Assembly: GCF_050433395.1 (NCBI RefSeq)
Contig: NZ_JBNPXH010000014.1
Span: forward strand, 1 to 64,000
From: Mobilitalea torta
GTDB lineage: Bacteria; Bacillota; Clostridia; Lachnospirales; Lachnospiraceae
Direction: 5' to 3'
Length of the DNA: 64,000 bases
Positions within the stretch are counted from its first letter, which is position 1. Every line of letters starts with the position of its first letter. A program made the position numbers and the translations under genes. This document shows, piece after piece, positions 36,496 through 46,357 of the stretch. Under the pieces are notes generated by a model that did not search any database, was not told where the DNA came from, and saw nothing but the letters and a program-made list of their open reading frames with translations.

Positions 36496-36509
36496 TGTAA
36501 GCATTTACA
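36496..36509 (-). promoter_or_regulatory. LacI-type operator upstream of the rhamnogalacturonan operon
   Basis: TGTAAGCATTTACA is identical to the site before lacI at 17023 and one half matches the uxaB operator. It lies 233 bases upstream of the binding-protein gene. A possible promoter (TTGTGT, 18 bp, TAATAT on the minus strand near 36380-36425) lies between. No gene occupies 36264-36567. Confidence 0.65.
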
Positions 36510-36567
36510 ATTTACATTATTTTCAGGATACAGGAGAATCAAGGAGTTTAGAAATTATAGCACCATA

Positions 36568-38217
36568 TTACTCCTCCGGCGTTGCCGGGTATAAGGAATG
36601 ATCAAAATCATAATAATTATTTCCGCGTTGTGCAGTGTACTCCTCTGTCTGCTTGTCAGTCATCATGAAGGTGTCAAATGGATACAGCGTCGGACTGGTG
36701 TCAAAGTGATACCAGCCTTCACCGCAATTAACAAGGCTCCAGTAATGCCTGGTCTTACCTCCCACACGTTCTACATCCATATTGTCAATTCCCGCCCTGG
36801 TCAATAAGGCTTTGGCAACTGCAAAATAGGTGAAGCAGTCACCGTTCTTACCCTCTATCCCACGGTAAGCCTCCGCCAGCCGGTCCGATTTATCAGAAGA
36901 TCCGGTATAGCTCAGATTCCGCTTAACCCATTTGTGAATCTCATAGGCGATTTCCCGCTTTGTCATGGAGCTGTTTGTTATCTTAGCCAGTATCTTATCG
37001 CACAATTCATTTACCGTGTCCTCAGATACCACGAATCTTTCCACTTTTACTTTAATTTCTTTCACTATTTTATTTCCGGAGGTATCGGCTGCTGAATAAT
37101 ATACTTTATAGGTTCCTTCTTTTTTCAGATTTACCCTGCTGCTATCAATCTCAAGAACAAGGCCCTTATCTTTATTATCTGATACGGATACCCCATTTCT
37201 GTAAGATACCGAATCGCCTATATACACCAGCTTATCCGAGGCTCCCTGAATAACCGGAGGCTCGTCATCCTGAAGCACCGTCAGGACAGAGGAAAACTCA
37301 GCCGTGTTCCCCGATGCATCCGTGAGTACCAGCATAACATTCTGCTCCCCCAGTTTATTGAAGTCCGGCAGTGATTTATAAGAGGCTGAAACCTCAGATA
37401 CATCTTCTATGTGATGGAAGAAGGCCTGTGCACTTATTTCTTCCTCTTTCCAGACCTGCTGCGCTCTCACGGCTGCTTCAGGAGGTGTCGTATCGACCAC
37501 CTGAATACTCCCGATGATTGATTTTTCGTTTACTTTTATTTCTACAGAATGAACGGAGGGCTTACTTATATCCAGGCTCTCAGGATCCATGACAAAGGAC
37601 ACACTGCCGCCTCCGCCCTTCACAAAATCTTCCGGCGTTATCTTCACCTGGGAGCCGGCCTCTATCGTTATTGCATTCCGGACCTCCAGTACAGTGAGCT
37701 TTGCTTTTTTCGCTGTTCTGTTCATACCGCTGTCTTCACCGATTAGAGTCACTTCCCGCACTCCCGGTGTTGATGTGTCCGGAAGGCTCTCAAAGAACAC
37801 CTTCACAGGAGTGGCATCCATTATCTCAGACACAAAAGCATTGGGATCCAATTCTTCTCCAGGCAATGCCAATTGATCCGTAACAATAAAGTCCGGCGCC
37901 TTCGTATCAACCACCTCCAGCATTGATTTATACGTTCTGGAGCCTACCTTGACTTTTATCTCATGCTTCCCTACAACACAGGTATCCAAACTCTTAATAT
38001 CTGTTATAAAATCACCTTTGCTATGCTTATCCTTTATAAAATCTTCAATCTTAATCTCCTCGTCACCGGCTTCCATTTGTACTGCTTTCACCACCGCCGA
38101 ACGTGTTTGCCAGTAAACCGCACCGACCAATATTAAAAATAATACCATACCAAATGCGGCTGTCCGAATGTACTTCACACGGCATTCCGATCCGCCGTTT
38201 CTTCTTTTGTAAATCAC
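36568..38217 (-). CDS. membrane-anchored Ig-like / transglutaminase-like protein (paralogue 1)
   Basis: A 549-residue protein. A short basic cytoplasmic end is followed by one membrane segment (about residues 16-35). About four bacterial Ig-like domains follow, the last of DUF5011 type (PPVIQGASDKLVYIGDSVSYRNG). A C-terminal transglutaminase-like domain carries the catalytic triad: Cys461 (NGDCFTYFAV), His491 (RHYWSLVN) and Asp506 (WYHFDTSP). It should act outside the cell on proteins or peptides, for example crosslinking or peptidase activity. I start it at the GTG at 38217, which has GGAGGAG upstream. A close paralogue lies at 57.3-58.9 kb. Confidence 0.85.
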   Translation of the reverse strand: MIYKRRNGGSECRVKYIRTAAFGMVLFLILVGAVYWQTRSAVVKAVQMEAGDEEIKIEDFIKDKHSKGDFITDIKSLDTCVVGKHEIKVKVGSRTYKSMLEVVDTKAPDFIVTDQLALPGEELDPNAFVSEIMDATPVKVFFESLPDTSTPGVREVTLIGEDSGMNRTAKKAKLTVLEVRNAITIEAGSQVKITPEDFVKGGGGSVSFVMDPESLDISKPSVHSVEIKVNEKSIIGSIQVVDTTPPEAAVRAQQVWKEEEISAQAFFHHIEDVSEVSASYKSLPDFNKLGEQNVMLVLTDASGNTAEFSSVLTVLQDDEPPVIQGASDKLVYIGDSVSYRNGVSVSDNKDKGLVLEIDSSRVNLKKEGTYKVYYSAADTSGNKIVKEIKVKVERFVVSEDTVNELCDKILAKITNSSMTKREIAYEIHKWVKRNLSYTGSSDKSDRLAEAYRGIEGKNGDCFTYFAVAKALLTRAGIDNMDVERVGGKTRHYWSLVNCGEGWYHFDTSPTLYPFDTFMMTDKQTEEYTAQRGNNYYDFDHSLYPATPEE

Positions 38218-38518
38218 TTTCCTGCTCCTCCATAGTAGTAGTTTAATATAAGCTCTTTGCACGACTTCCTCCTGATTTCTCTGAGCTCATCTCCATTAGA
38301 ATAATACACTATTGTTTGCAAAAGTTCAAATATTCTCATATTTTTATTGATATTTACTATTATTATTTATCAGATATCCCTATATAATGCAAAAATAATA
38401 GCAGGCTCTAATACATGTTTACTGATGTTTACTGTGAAATCACCAAATATTGTAACCCATCAAGGATAATCATATTTTTATGTATGCTTTTGTGTTATTT
38501 ATCGCACTTTTATTACTA

Positions 38519-38559
38519 AAGGCCGTCCACCTTTCCCTAACGGAAAGGTGGACGGCCTT
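38519..38559. terminator. strong hairpin downstream of the leucine-rich-repeat gene
   Basis: Two perfect 18-bp arms, AAGGCCGTCCACCTTTCC and its complement, with a 5-base loop. On the minus strand the stem is followed by a weak AGTAATAAAA stretch. Between it and 38218 lies only the AT-rich promoter region of the transglutaminase-like gene; no further gene is visible in 38218-38626. Confidence 0.7.
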
Positions 38560-38626
38560 GCCAAAGCAATTCCCCAAAATGAACCAATACAAGCAACAGG
38601 TGTCTCACGCCTCCACTGATTTTATA

Positions 38627-41600
38627 TCAAATGCCCTGTACCTCTTTTTTCCCATAATAGCTTTCCCATGAAACTGCGTGTTCCTCCTTATAGTAAACCG
38701 TACACTCCGGCGGTATGGAACTGTCGTTAATACCTTTCGGACATTCACCAAGAAACGTAATGCTCCTCAGATTATTACATTTATAGAATGCATCCTCTTC
38801 TATTTTTGTCACTCCCTTTGGTATCACCAAACTGGTCAGCCCGATACAGTCCCAAAATGCATAACTCCATATTTCTATCACACTCTCCGGTATTTCTATA
38901 CTCTTCAGACTGCTGCATCCTGAAAATGCACTTGCGCCTATCGTTTTCAGCCCCTTGGGAAGGACCATACTGGTCAGAGCACTGCACCCTGAAAATGTAT
39001 CCATACCTATATAGGTCACCCCTTCCGGTACCGTTATGCTGACTAAACCAGTACATCTGTAAAATGCACCATCTCCTATATTATCCAAGCCTTTAGGTAG
39101 TGTTATATCAGTTAGTGCAGTGCACTGGGAGAACGCGCCCCCTCCTATCTCCGTTACGCTTTCCGGTATCTCTATCCTTCTCAGATTACTGCACTTATAA
39201 AATGCGCTGCTGCCTATGCTTTTTATTCCCTTCGGCAATATGATACCGGTCAAAGCACTGCATTCCGAGAATGCACTGTCACCTATTATAGTAACTTCCA
39301 TATAGTTAATCATCCGAGGAAGTACTAATACATCCGGTCCGCCTGCCCCTCTATATTTCGTAATCATAACTTCAGATCCCAATTCCTCATATTCTAAATC
39401 TACTAATGGTATCTCTTTCACGCTTTCAGGTAATTCCAATTTATCTTCAGTGATTTCTATAAAAATAAATTCATTTATTTTAGCATACTCCTCTGCTGCA
39501 GAATTGGGATATCCTGTGATTTTTATCTCATCCGACTTTTTATAACCTATATTCCCTTCTTCCAACCTCAATTGAGCAGAATATCCAAACGCATATTGAT
39601 CTATTTTTACATTTTTACCCAATATTATAACAGAACTCAGCCAGCATTCGTAAAATGCTTTTTCACCAACGGCAATTATGCTTTTTGGCAAAACAATATT
39701 ATCAGACAGAGACTCGCACCCAGAAAAAGCAGCGGCGCCGATTTCCTCCAGTTGCTCTGGAAAATTAATGGTTGTAAGTTTATCGCAACTTGCAAATGTA
39801 ATATTACCAATATACTTTACACTATCAGGAAGTTGTACTTTTTTTAATTCACTGCAATTGTAGAATGTACCATCCAGTCTTTCTATATTTCCTGTTAGTG
39901 CGACACTCTCCAGCCCACTGTTAGCAAATGCTCTTTTCCCTATGTATTTAACCGTATTAGGTATTGATACTTTTTTTAACTTTTTATGGCTGATATCATG
40001 GGTATATCCACTCTCCTCCACTTTCGTTGTAAATTCTTTTTCCGCAAGTGCATAATCAGAAAGGCCAACCGTTCCTTCCTTTATAATAACAGAGCACTTG
40101 TCTGGCATTGTGCCTTTGTAATCAATCACCCATCCATCTTTATAAAGCACCCCATTTTTTTGCTTCTTCATCCACGCTGTATTATCAAAAGCTTCCATCC
40201 CAATACGCTGTACACTCTTTGGCACCGTAAAGGTATCCAGCTTTACACATCCCTTAAACGCAGAAGCCCCTATACTCTCTAATTTATTCGGCAGTATAAT
40301 ACTTTTAAGGTTGATACAATCTTCAAATGTACGGTAACCTATCAGCTTTAAATTTTCAGGAAGTTTTATACTTGTTAAGCCTTCACACCCTATAAATGCT
40401 CCCAAAAAGCCCACTCTCTCATCGTCTCTCATATCTCTTCCTATTGCCTCAAGACTGTCCGGAAGCATAATATTCTTAAGTTTAGAGCAGCATACAAACG
40501 CACCGGACTCTATGATCTTGAGTTTTTTTGGAAATTTAATATTTGATAGACTTGTACACCATCCAAATGTTCCCTCTTCAATAATTTCCACACTATCCGG
40601 CAGTACAATGTTCTTGAGTTTGGAGCATCCTGAAAATGCACTTGCACTTATTACCTTTATATTGGGGGAAAGTGTAATACCTGTCAGGTTCTTACAGTTG
40701 CTAAAGGCCCCTCTGCCTATGATTTCCACACTATCAGGAAGTATGATCTCCTTAATTGAATCAAATGGACAAGGCTCATCCATGAGCGACCCATTTGGCA
40801 ATATCGTCAATACCCGCTCTGCAGTCAGTCCATCCGCAATACCTTTTGTTCCCTTAGCAAAGGACAAGCTCTTAACCTTTGTTCTATCACCTTTATAAGC
40901 GACGCACCACTTATCCTTATAAATCAATCCATCCTTCTGTTTATTATACCACCCCGTACCCAACAGGCTATTTTCACCCACAGCTCTCACACTACTGGGA
41001 ATATTGATATCCTCCAGGCTTTTACACCCCAGAAAAGCCTCATCCTTAATATACGTTAATGTATTTGGCAGTTTGATACTCCTTATCTTAGGGCAGTATT
41101 TCAACACCATATCTACGGTACTGGAAGGAATATTCACTTTAACAAGACGCTTGCAGTTCCATAATGAAATCACCTCAATCCCTTCCGGTATTGTACAACT
41201 CTCCAGACTATCGTTATTACTAATGCTAAGTTTTCTGAGTGAGCCCGGAAGGTTTAATTTATTCAGGCGGAAGCAATCAGAAAGGATAATTTCCGTTACC
41301 CCATTGGGTATTGTTAGATTAGTTAAAAATTCATACCCATACAAGTCCACCACTGGAGTATTTTTTGATAGTCTGATTTTTTTCAGATTTGTACAATGAT
41401 AGAAAGCTCCATCTCCCATTTCTGCCACGCTATCCGGTATGCTAATCTCTCTTAATCCAGTACAGCCCCAAAACGCTTGATTTCCTATATATTCCAGATT
41501 GGCTGGCAGCTTAATTTCCGTTAATGATGTACAGTTTCCAAAATCAGTTTCTATTCTTAATAAGCTCCCCGGAAGAATAACGCTTTTTAATTTTTTACAA

Positions 41601-41944
41601 CCGTTAAAGGTATTTCCTATTTCAATGACACCCTCCGAAATCTCCACACTCGTAACCTTCTCTTTATGATTATCTTCAAAAACACTATATTCGTAAGACT
41701 GAATTTGGCTTACTTTCTTGCCGGCCAGTGTACTTGGAAATATCACTTTAGTTGCTTTTCCTGCATACTTTACTATCCGTACGGTTTCGTCTTCAAGAAT
41801 CACATATTTATAATCCCCGCTCTTTAATTCATCGGCATAAGCAGTTCTGCTCATTCCCGGCATGAGCTTATCCGAGGATATTATATATACTGCTGCCATC
41901 AACAGAGCAAGGAAAATAACTCCTTTTAATGATTTTCTTCTCAT
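38627..41944 (-). CDS. large secreted leucine-rich-repeat protein (BspA-like LRR_5)
   Basis: A 1105-residue protein with an N-terminal signal sequence (residues 8-24 hydrophobic) and more than twenty BspA-type repeats, typified by LTSIKLPENLKLIGYRTFEDC and CSNLRRIEIPESVTEIG. Two YKDGWV-type inserts and a non-repeat segment near 830-880 interrupt the array. The repeats of the last 250 residues are the most alike, suggesting recent expansion. No sortase motif or SLH domain is visible, so its attachment is unknown. Such proteins bind host or partner surfaces. Its promoter carries the tandem 12-bp repeat shared with two other surface genes. Confidence 0.9.
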   Translation of the reverse strand: MRRKSLKGVIFLALLMAAVYIISSDKLMPGMSRTAYADELKSGDYKYVILEDETVRIVKYAGKATKVIFPSTLAGKKVSQIQSYEYSVFEDNHKEKVTSVEISEGVIEIGNTFNGCKKLKSVILPGSLLRIETDFGNCTSLTEIKLPANLEYIGNQAFWGCTGLREISIPDSVAEMGDGAFYHCTNLKKIRLSKNTPVVDLYGYEFLTNLTIPNGVTEIILSDCFRLNKLNLPGSLRKLSISNNDSLESCTIPEGIEVISLWNCKRLVKVNIPSSTVDMVLKYCPKIRSIKLPNTLTYIKDEAFLGCKSLEDINIPSSVRAVGENSLLGTGWYNKQKDGLIYKDKWCVAYKGDRTKVKSLSFAKGTKGIADGLTAERVLTILPNGSLMDEPCPFDSIKEIILPDSVEIIGRGAFSNCKNLTGITLSPNIKVISASAFSGCSKLKNIVLPDSVEIIEEGTFGWCTSLSNIKFPKKLKIIESGAFVCCSKLKNIMLPDSLEAIGRDMRDDERVGFLGAFIGCEGLTSIKLPENLKLIGYRTFEDCINLKSIILPNKLESIGASAFKGCVKLDTFTVPKSVQRIGMEAFDNTAWMKKQKNGVLYKDGWVIDYKGTMPDKCSVIIKEGTVGLSDYALAEKEFTTKVEESGYTHDISHKKLKKVSIPNTVKYIGKRAFANSGLESVALTGNIERLDGTFYNCSELKKVQLPDSVKYIGNITFASCDKLTTINFPEQLEEIGAAAFSGCESLSDNIVLPKSIIAVGEKAFYECWLSSVIILGKNVKIDQYAFGYSAQLRLEEGNIGYKKSDEIKITGYPNSAAEEYAKINEFIFIEITEDKLELPESVKEIPLVDLEYEELGSEVMITKYRGAGGPDVLVLPRMINYMEVTIIGDSAFSECSALTGIILPKGIKSIGSSAFYKCSNLRRIEIPESVTEIGGGAFSQCTALTDITLPKGLDNIGDGAFYRCTGLVSITVPEGVTYIGMDTFSGCSALTSMVLPKGLKTIGASAFSGCSSLKSIEIPESVIEIWSYAFWDCIGLTSLVIPKGVTKIEEDAFYKCNNLRSITFLGECPKGINDSSIPPECTVYYKEEHAVSWESYYGKKEVQGI

Positions 41945-41958
41945 AGCAAACCTCTTCC

Positions 41959-41971
41959 GGTGTCAGGCACC
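41959..41971. repeat. GGTGTCAGGCACC repeat, copy 1
   Basis: A 13-bp imperfect palindrome inside the 5' untranslated region of the leucine-rich-repeat gene. Further copies are at 47972 (last base changed), 51230 and 51258. Confidence 0.7.
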
Positions 41972-41989
41972 TTTGATTTTTTCCTAAAT

Positions 41990-42040
41990 ATTATATATCT
42001 TTTGATGCCAGTTTTCAAACTGTGATAGCAATCGTGATTA
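41990..42040 (-). promoter_or_regulatory. tandem-repeat promoter (a), leucine-rich-repeat gene
   Basis: On the minus strand, two 12-bp repeats (TAATCACGATTG and CTATCACAGTTT) run directly into a -35 box TTGAAA (42013-42018). A spacer of exactly 17 bp and a -10 box TATAAT (41990-41995) follow. The start codon is about 45 bases downstream. The same architecture is at 46281 and 50785. Confidence 0.8.
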
Positions 42041-42054
42041 GTTATCAAAAATAT

Positions 42055-42300
42055 TTTTTGAAGGTAAGTGTCATTACGACAACCCGCGCATACGGCGACC
42101 TTGAGGCGGAGGGATTGATTTATACTGTGCAGGGGCGCGGATGTTTCGTCAAATGCAATGCGGATTTGGTTCGCGAGCAGTATCTGAACTCCATTGACGA
42201 AGCACTGAAAACAGCGGCAGACAAGGGTAAGGCAGCAGGGCTGACGCTTCTCGAATTACAAGAACGACTGGAGGAACAATTCAATGACACATGCGATTGA
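42055..42300 (+). pseudogene. 5'-truncated GntR-family repressor gene
   Basis: The frame encodes the second half of a YtrA-type GntR protein: VSVITTTRAYGDLEAEGLIYTVQGRGCFV, then a helical tail. It aligns with the intact repressor at 2282-2659 from its residue about 45. The first helices of the winged-helix domain are missing, and upstream sequence is the promoter region of the surface gene, so a deletion removed the promoter and the 5' half. It overlaps the start of the ATPase relic, as in an intact operon. Confidence 0.8.
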
Positions 42301-43133
42301 AATAAAAGACTTGTGCAAACAAAGAGGACATAGGCGTTATGTTCGACCAGCCCTATTTTCAAGAGGACTGGACATCCATGGATGTAGAAAGAGGCATAAA
42401 GCCGTTTTACCGCAGCTGGAACGGGGAGGAATACCGCAAATACTTAACACGCTTCGAGCTTGACCCGAAAAAGAATTTCAAGGATTTTTCACGGGGCATG
42501 AAAATGAAGCTGGCAATGGCATTCCATCTTTCACACGAAGCAAAGTTACTCCTGTTAGACGAACCGACGGGCGGTCTTGACCCTGTAGCCCGTGACGAAA
42601 TATTGGATATCATGCGGGAATACATGGTGAAGGATGACCGGACCATTCTTTTTTCCACACATATTACAAGCGACCTTGAACGGATTGCGGATATGATTAT
42701 CTATATCAGGCTTACCGTGGGAACAATCGCAACCATTTTTCTCTCCTCCCTATTGTACGGGCGAAAGATACTGATCTTCGAACCGCATACCTTCAACGCG
42801 GATTTCAATACAATTCTTTTGATTATATGCTGCAGTCTGTTGCTCTACGCTATTATGAACCTGTCAATGTTTCCGATCTTGTTCAAAATCGGATATGCCA
42901 AAGGGAAAGCCCTTGGATTTTATATTCCTATTATTACAGCAAGCATAGTGGTGTTCATACTCATTATGGTATGGTCGTTTAACAGCGCATTTCAAACATG
43001 GTTAATTTCAGCCATTGAATGGTCGTTTGCAAATACGGTGTGGGTAACCTTAATCATATTGGCTGCGGCTGCCTTTCTCCTCGCAATTTCATATCTATTG
43101 TCCCGAAAGGTATATGCGAAGCGCGATTTTTGA
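42283..43133 (+). pseudogene. deletion-scarred ABC ATPase fused to ABC-2 permease remnant
   Basis: At 42283 a start codon and about 13 residues of an ATPase (THAIEIKDLCKQ) are followed by a jump of some 60 codons and a frame change. From 42327 the frame reads DIGVMFDQPYF and continues through signature FSRGMKMKLAMA, Walker B LLLLDEPTGGLD and FSTHITSDLERIADMIIYI. There it joins, in frame, the C-terminal half of an ABC-2 permease (RLTVGTIATIF to YAKRDF). Walker A is gone, so ATP binding is impossible. It is the remainder of a GntR-ATPase-permease operon related to that at 759-2659. Confidence 0.85.
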
Positions 43134-43141
43134 AAAAAATA

Positions 43142-43200
43142 CCCCCTTGCAAATGTAATGAAAATCATTTAATAGATTTTCCATCGCATTTGCAAGGGGG
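43142..43200. terminator. bidirectional terminator
   Basis: CCCCCTTGCAAATG (43142-43155) and CATTTGCAAGGGGG (43187-43200) form a perfect 14-bp stem, with a second AAAATC/GATTTT stem inside. It separates the ABC relic from the end of the beta-solenoid gene. Confidence 0.75.
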
Positions 43201-43220
43201 AAATGTTATGGGAATATATC

Positions 43221-46184
43221 CTACTTGACTACTGTCACAGGGATTTCAAAGCCATCTAATGGCTTTCCGGTAATATCCTCTATTCTAGCCCAATTCACAG
43301 GTTCATAGCGCAGCTTTATCTCTGAACTCTCCTTAATAGCAGAGAGGTCAACATCAAACAAGCTGTTAGCATCAAATATAATTTCTTTTCCTATGCCTTG
43401 ATATCCCGTCAGACTCATACGGCCTCTTAACCGATAGGATACTCCATCGATAACCAACCAGTATAAGCAACTGCTGTCCGAATAGACGCGTAAATCATCC
43501 TCTGCTGTAAGCTTTAAGCTCAGGATCTTGTTGTTGATATCCAATACAGAGTCTTCCGCTTTAACAATAACATCCTTCACATTGCTTATTTCTCCTGCAA
43601 GCCCATCATACTCCTTCCCCATAAAATCCTTTATCTTACTGCCATCCATTTTCGATATCGTGATATTATAGGAGCCTTTTCTTTCTATTGCGCTATCACT
43701 CTTGACGGTAAATTCAAAGAACTCATAATTCCAACGAGCTCCAATATACTGCAATTTGTTTCCATCCACGAATATCTCATACAACCCCAAGTCCTGTCTT
43801 TTATTCATAATTCCGGTGGACAGGTGAATTGTCATATACTTTCTGTCAGAGGACAAATAAATCTTATCGATATCAAGAGATAGTACATCCATAATCCTAC
43901 AATTTTCAAACACGTAAGAATCCGTGGGAAGGATACGATATAAAGAAAAACTCTCCATGCGATTAGGAACGTTCGCCCTATCCTGCAGCCCTCCCTGATC
44001 CGGTTGTGTATAGGTTATGATTATATCGCTTACATCCGTCCCCTCCGCATAGCTTAAGGTCAATTCAAGCCAGTCCTCATCGTAATCATCCGTTTCTCTT
44101 TCATAATTGTGTACGGATAGAGCAATTACACCTCCGCTTACCGCAATGCTTCCTCCTGATACTGTGGTTGTGAATGCACTTATGTCAGGAAGCGATTGCT
44201 CGTCCAGCCCCTCACTCAGAAAGATGCGAAGCCTCCTTTGAACCGTTCCGTCCCCGATCTGTTCCGGATTGGACCAGTAGGTTCCATAAATGCTCGGCGG
44301 ATATTGATCAAGAAAACTGGAGCCGGTCTCCTCTCCAAATTGAATCCGGTAAGGAACCGGAGAAGTTTTTTCATTGGTCTTGATCACAAAGAATGCACTC
44401 AACTTACTTTTTTCTGTTGCATACATTCTCAGGGGTATCTCTATTTCAGAGTTATCGCCAATCCTGACAGCACCATTCTCAGACGCTGGCGTGATCATAT
44501 GCTCCACTGTATCCCCATTTACATAATCCTTACCAAGGTGTCCATGTATGATTGATTCACTGGATGCCAGCATAGTACCTGTACCAGAAGCAACAACATA
44601 ATAAATACTCGCCGGAGCCTGCTGGGAGGCTACGCCCTCTTTCAGCTTCAGTTTAATTTTTACATTGCTTGCACCGCCATCCTGCCTTCCAATTGTCATG
44701 ATCGGATACCCCGTCTCAAAGCGGTCATCCCAGGCATAATCATCATCCGGGATGGGGGTTGCTGTCGGGATTGCCGTTGGTGTCGGCGTTGCTGTCGGTC
44801 CCGGCGTTGCTGTCGGTCCCGGTGTTGCTGTCGGTCTCGGCGTTGCTGTCGGTCTCGGCGTTGCTGTCGGTCTCGGTGTTTCAGTTGGCCTTGGATACTC
44901 TGAGCCGCCGGAAGAGGAAGGAGGTGATACAGGCTCAGGAGTAACCGCGCTGTTTCCTCTATCCTTAACCCCTGTTGCGTTCTTTCCTATCGTTACAACG
45001 GTATTAGCCGTTGATATCTCACTGTCATTGCCATTTAAAACAGCATTCTCTACTTTACCGTCTCCTGCAATGATCGTCCCCTGCGCATCACTGGTTATAT
45101 TCTTTACCACTGCAGTGCCAGATACCTGCATTTTAACACCCTCGGCCGTATTCATGGCTGTGATATTCTGAACTGTTCCGGCTTTGTCCACGTTGATAGT
45201 AGAATTCTCCGCCCTTACCAACACTTCATTTACACTGCCCTGGATGTTTACACCCATATCCTGTGCTCCGTCCAGTATCTCCACACGATCCACCTCAGTA
45301 CCATCCAATACGGAAAAAGAATTCTTCGCGCCGGACAGAACAACATTGGATATGGAGGCTTCTGCCGCGGTCACATTAATATCACTGCCGGTTACATTAA
45401 CCGTTCCCATGGGACCGGTCAGAATGACATCATTCGATCCATCGCTTATGTACACCAGCTGCACGTCCGCGTCGCCGGACACCTTGATTCTGACCGTATT
45501 ATTAACCTGTATAATCTCAACAACTGATATGCTGGAGTTTCCGATTATCTTAATCGAATTCTCACCACCGCCGCGGACAATCAGCTTTCCGGTCACTTTG
45601 ACATTATCCAGAATTGCATCCTTATCCGCAACACCGTCACCGATTACAAGATTTCCTTTAATCGTGACGTTCTTAAGGGTAAGGTTTGGCTTAGTGATAA
45701 TTGCATTACCCTCCAAGGTCTTATCGGACAGATTTTTCGTGATACGGTTTGGAAACACTTCGGCAAGATATTTTTTAAGCCCGTCCGCTGTTACAAAGTC
45801 CGTTTTGCTATGCTTTCCGATCAGCTTTGACTGAGGCTCTTTTAATATTTTTGATAAGAGATTAGCTACATAATTATAAGAAGCCTTCTCGCTTGCCTTA
45901 TCCAGCTTCATCTTCTTATCCGGCGCAAGATATCCCGCCTGATATCCGATTGATAGATCAGAATAATAAGCGTCTCCTTCCTTATAGTTCTTAATGTTCT
46001 TCATATTGGGGGATTCTTTTGTCGCCCCAAGCAGCTCATTCATTACTTTGTAGACCTGTCCCCGAGTTAAAGCAGCCGGAGACTTTGCCTTTGCTGCTGA
46101 TGCCACGGTGGTCTGTGATACCAGGCTTACCAGCATACTTACCAGCAAAAAACATGAAATTAACTTTCGCATCCTCTTGTTCAT
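43221..46184 (-). CDS. secreted beta-solenoid-like surface protein with Thr/Pro linker
   Basis: A 987-residue protein. A signal peptide ends near AKAKS (about residue 31). Residues 35-150 contain an SLH-like helical segment (LTRGQVYKVMNELLG, ADGLKKYLAEVFP). Residues 160-420 are short repeats (TLKNVTIKGNLVIGDG, GKVENAVLNGN) predicting a parallel beta-helix. A linker of PTATP units follows (about 440-490), then Ig-like domains to the end. The start is the ATG at 46184, since an earlier ATG overlaps GGAGG. The protein is probably displayed outside the cell; its ligand is unknown. It is driven by tandem-repeat promoter (b), opposite the HTH gene. Confidence 0.82.
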   Translation of the reverse strand: MNKRMRKLISCFLLVSMLVSLVSQTTVASAAKAKSPAALTRGQVYKVMNELLGATKESPNMKNIKNYKEGDAYYSDLSIGYQAGYLAPDKKMKLDKASEKASYNYVANLLSKILKEPQSKLIGKHSKTDFVTADGLKKYLAEVFPNRITKNLSDKTLEGNAIITKPNLTLKNVTIKGNLVIGDGVADKDAILDNVKVTGKLIVRGGGENSIKIIGNSSISVVEIIQVNNTVRIKVSGDADVQLVYISDGSNDVILTGPMGTVNVTGSDINVTAAEASISNVVLSGAKNSFSVLDGTEVDRVEILDGAQDMGVNIQGSVNEVLVRAENSTINVDKAGTVQNITAMNTAEGVKMQVSGTAVVKNITSDAQGTIIAGDGKVENAVLNGNDSEISTANTVVTIGKNATGVKDRGNSAVTPEPVSPPSSSGGSEYPRPTETPRPTATPRPTATPRPTATPGPTATPGPTATPTPTAIPTATPIPDDDYAWDDRFETGYPIMTIGRQDGGASNVKIKLKLKEGVASQQAPASIYYVVASGTGTMLASSESIIHGHLGKDYVNGDTVEHMITPASENGAVRIGDNSEIEIPLRMYATEKSKLSAFFVIKTNEKTSPVPYRIQFGEETGSSFLDQYPPSIYGTYWSNPEQIGDGTVQRRLRIFLSEGLDEQSLPDISAFTTTVSGGSIAVSGGVIALSVHNYERETDDYDEDWLELTLSYAEGTDVSDIIITYTQPDQGGLQDRANVPNRMESFSLYRILPTDSYVFENCRIMDVLSLDIDKIYLSSDRKYMTIHLSTGIMNKRQDLGLYEIFVDGNKLQYIGARWNYEFFEFTVKSDSAIERKGSYNITISKMDGSKIKDFMGKEYDGLAGEISNVKDVIVKAEDSVLDINNKILSLKLTAEDDLRVYSDSSCLYWLVIDGVSYRLRGRMSLTGYQGIGKEIIFDANSLFDVDLSAIKESSEIKLRYEPVNWARIEDITGKPLDGFEIPVTVVK
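44758..44895 (-). repeat. 18-bp tandem repeats encoding the PTATP linker
   Basis: About seven units of an 18-bp sequence (GTTGCTGTCGGTCTCGGC and variants on the plus strand) encode Pro-Arg/Gly-Pro-Thr-Ala-Thr. Near-identical neighbouring units imply recent slippage, so length may differ among strains without breaking the frame. Confidence 0.8.
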
Positions 46185-46280
46185 ATGTACCTCCATTATA
46201 TATTTATTTTATCGGTTTATGCGCAAAAAATGCCATATAACACCGATGAAATCCCCATTCTGTTTCTATATATTGTGTAT

Positions 46281-46331
46281 ATCATATTCTTTCCAATCAC
46301 AGCTTTCAATCTGTGATAACAGATGTGATAA
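46281..46331 (-). promoter_or_regulatory. tandem-repeat promoter (b), beta-solenoid gene
   Basis: On the minus strand, the repeats TTATCACATCTG and TTATCACAGATT are followed by -35 TTGAAA (46304-46309), a 17-bp spacer and -10 TATGAT (46281-46286). The predicted start of transcription is about 90 bases before the start codon. Confidence 0.8.
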
Positions 46332-46357
46332 AATATTTATATTTATATAGAATACTA

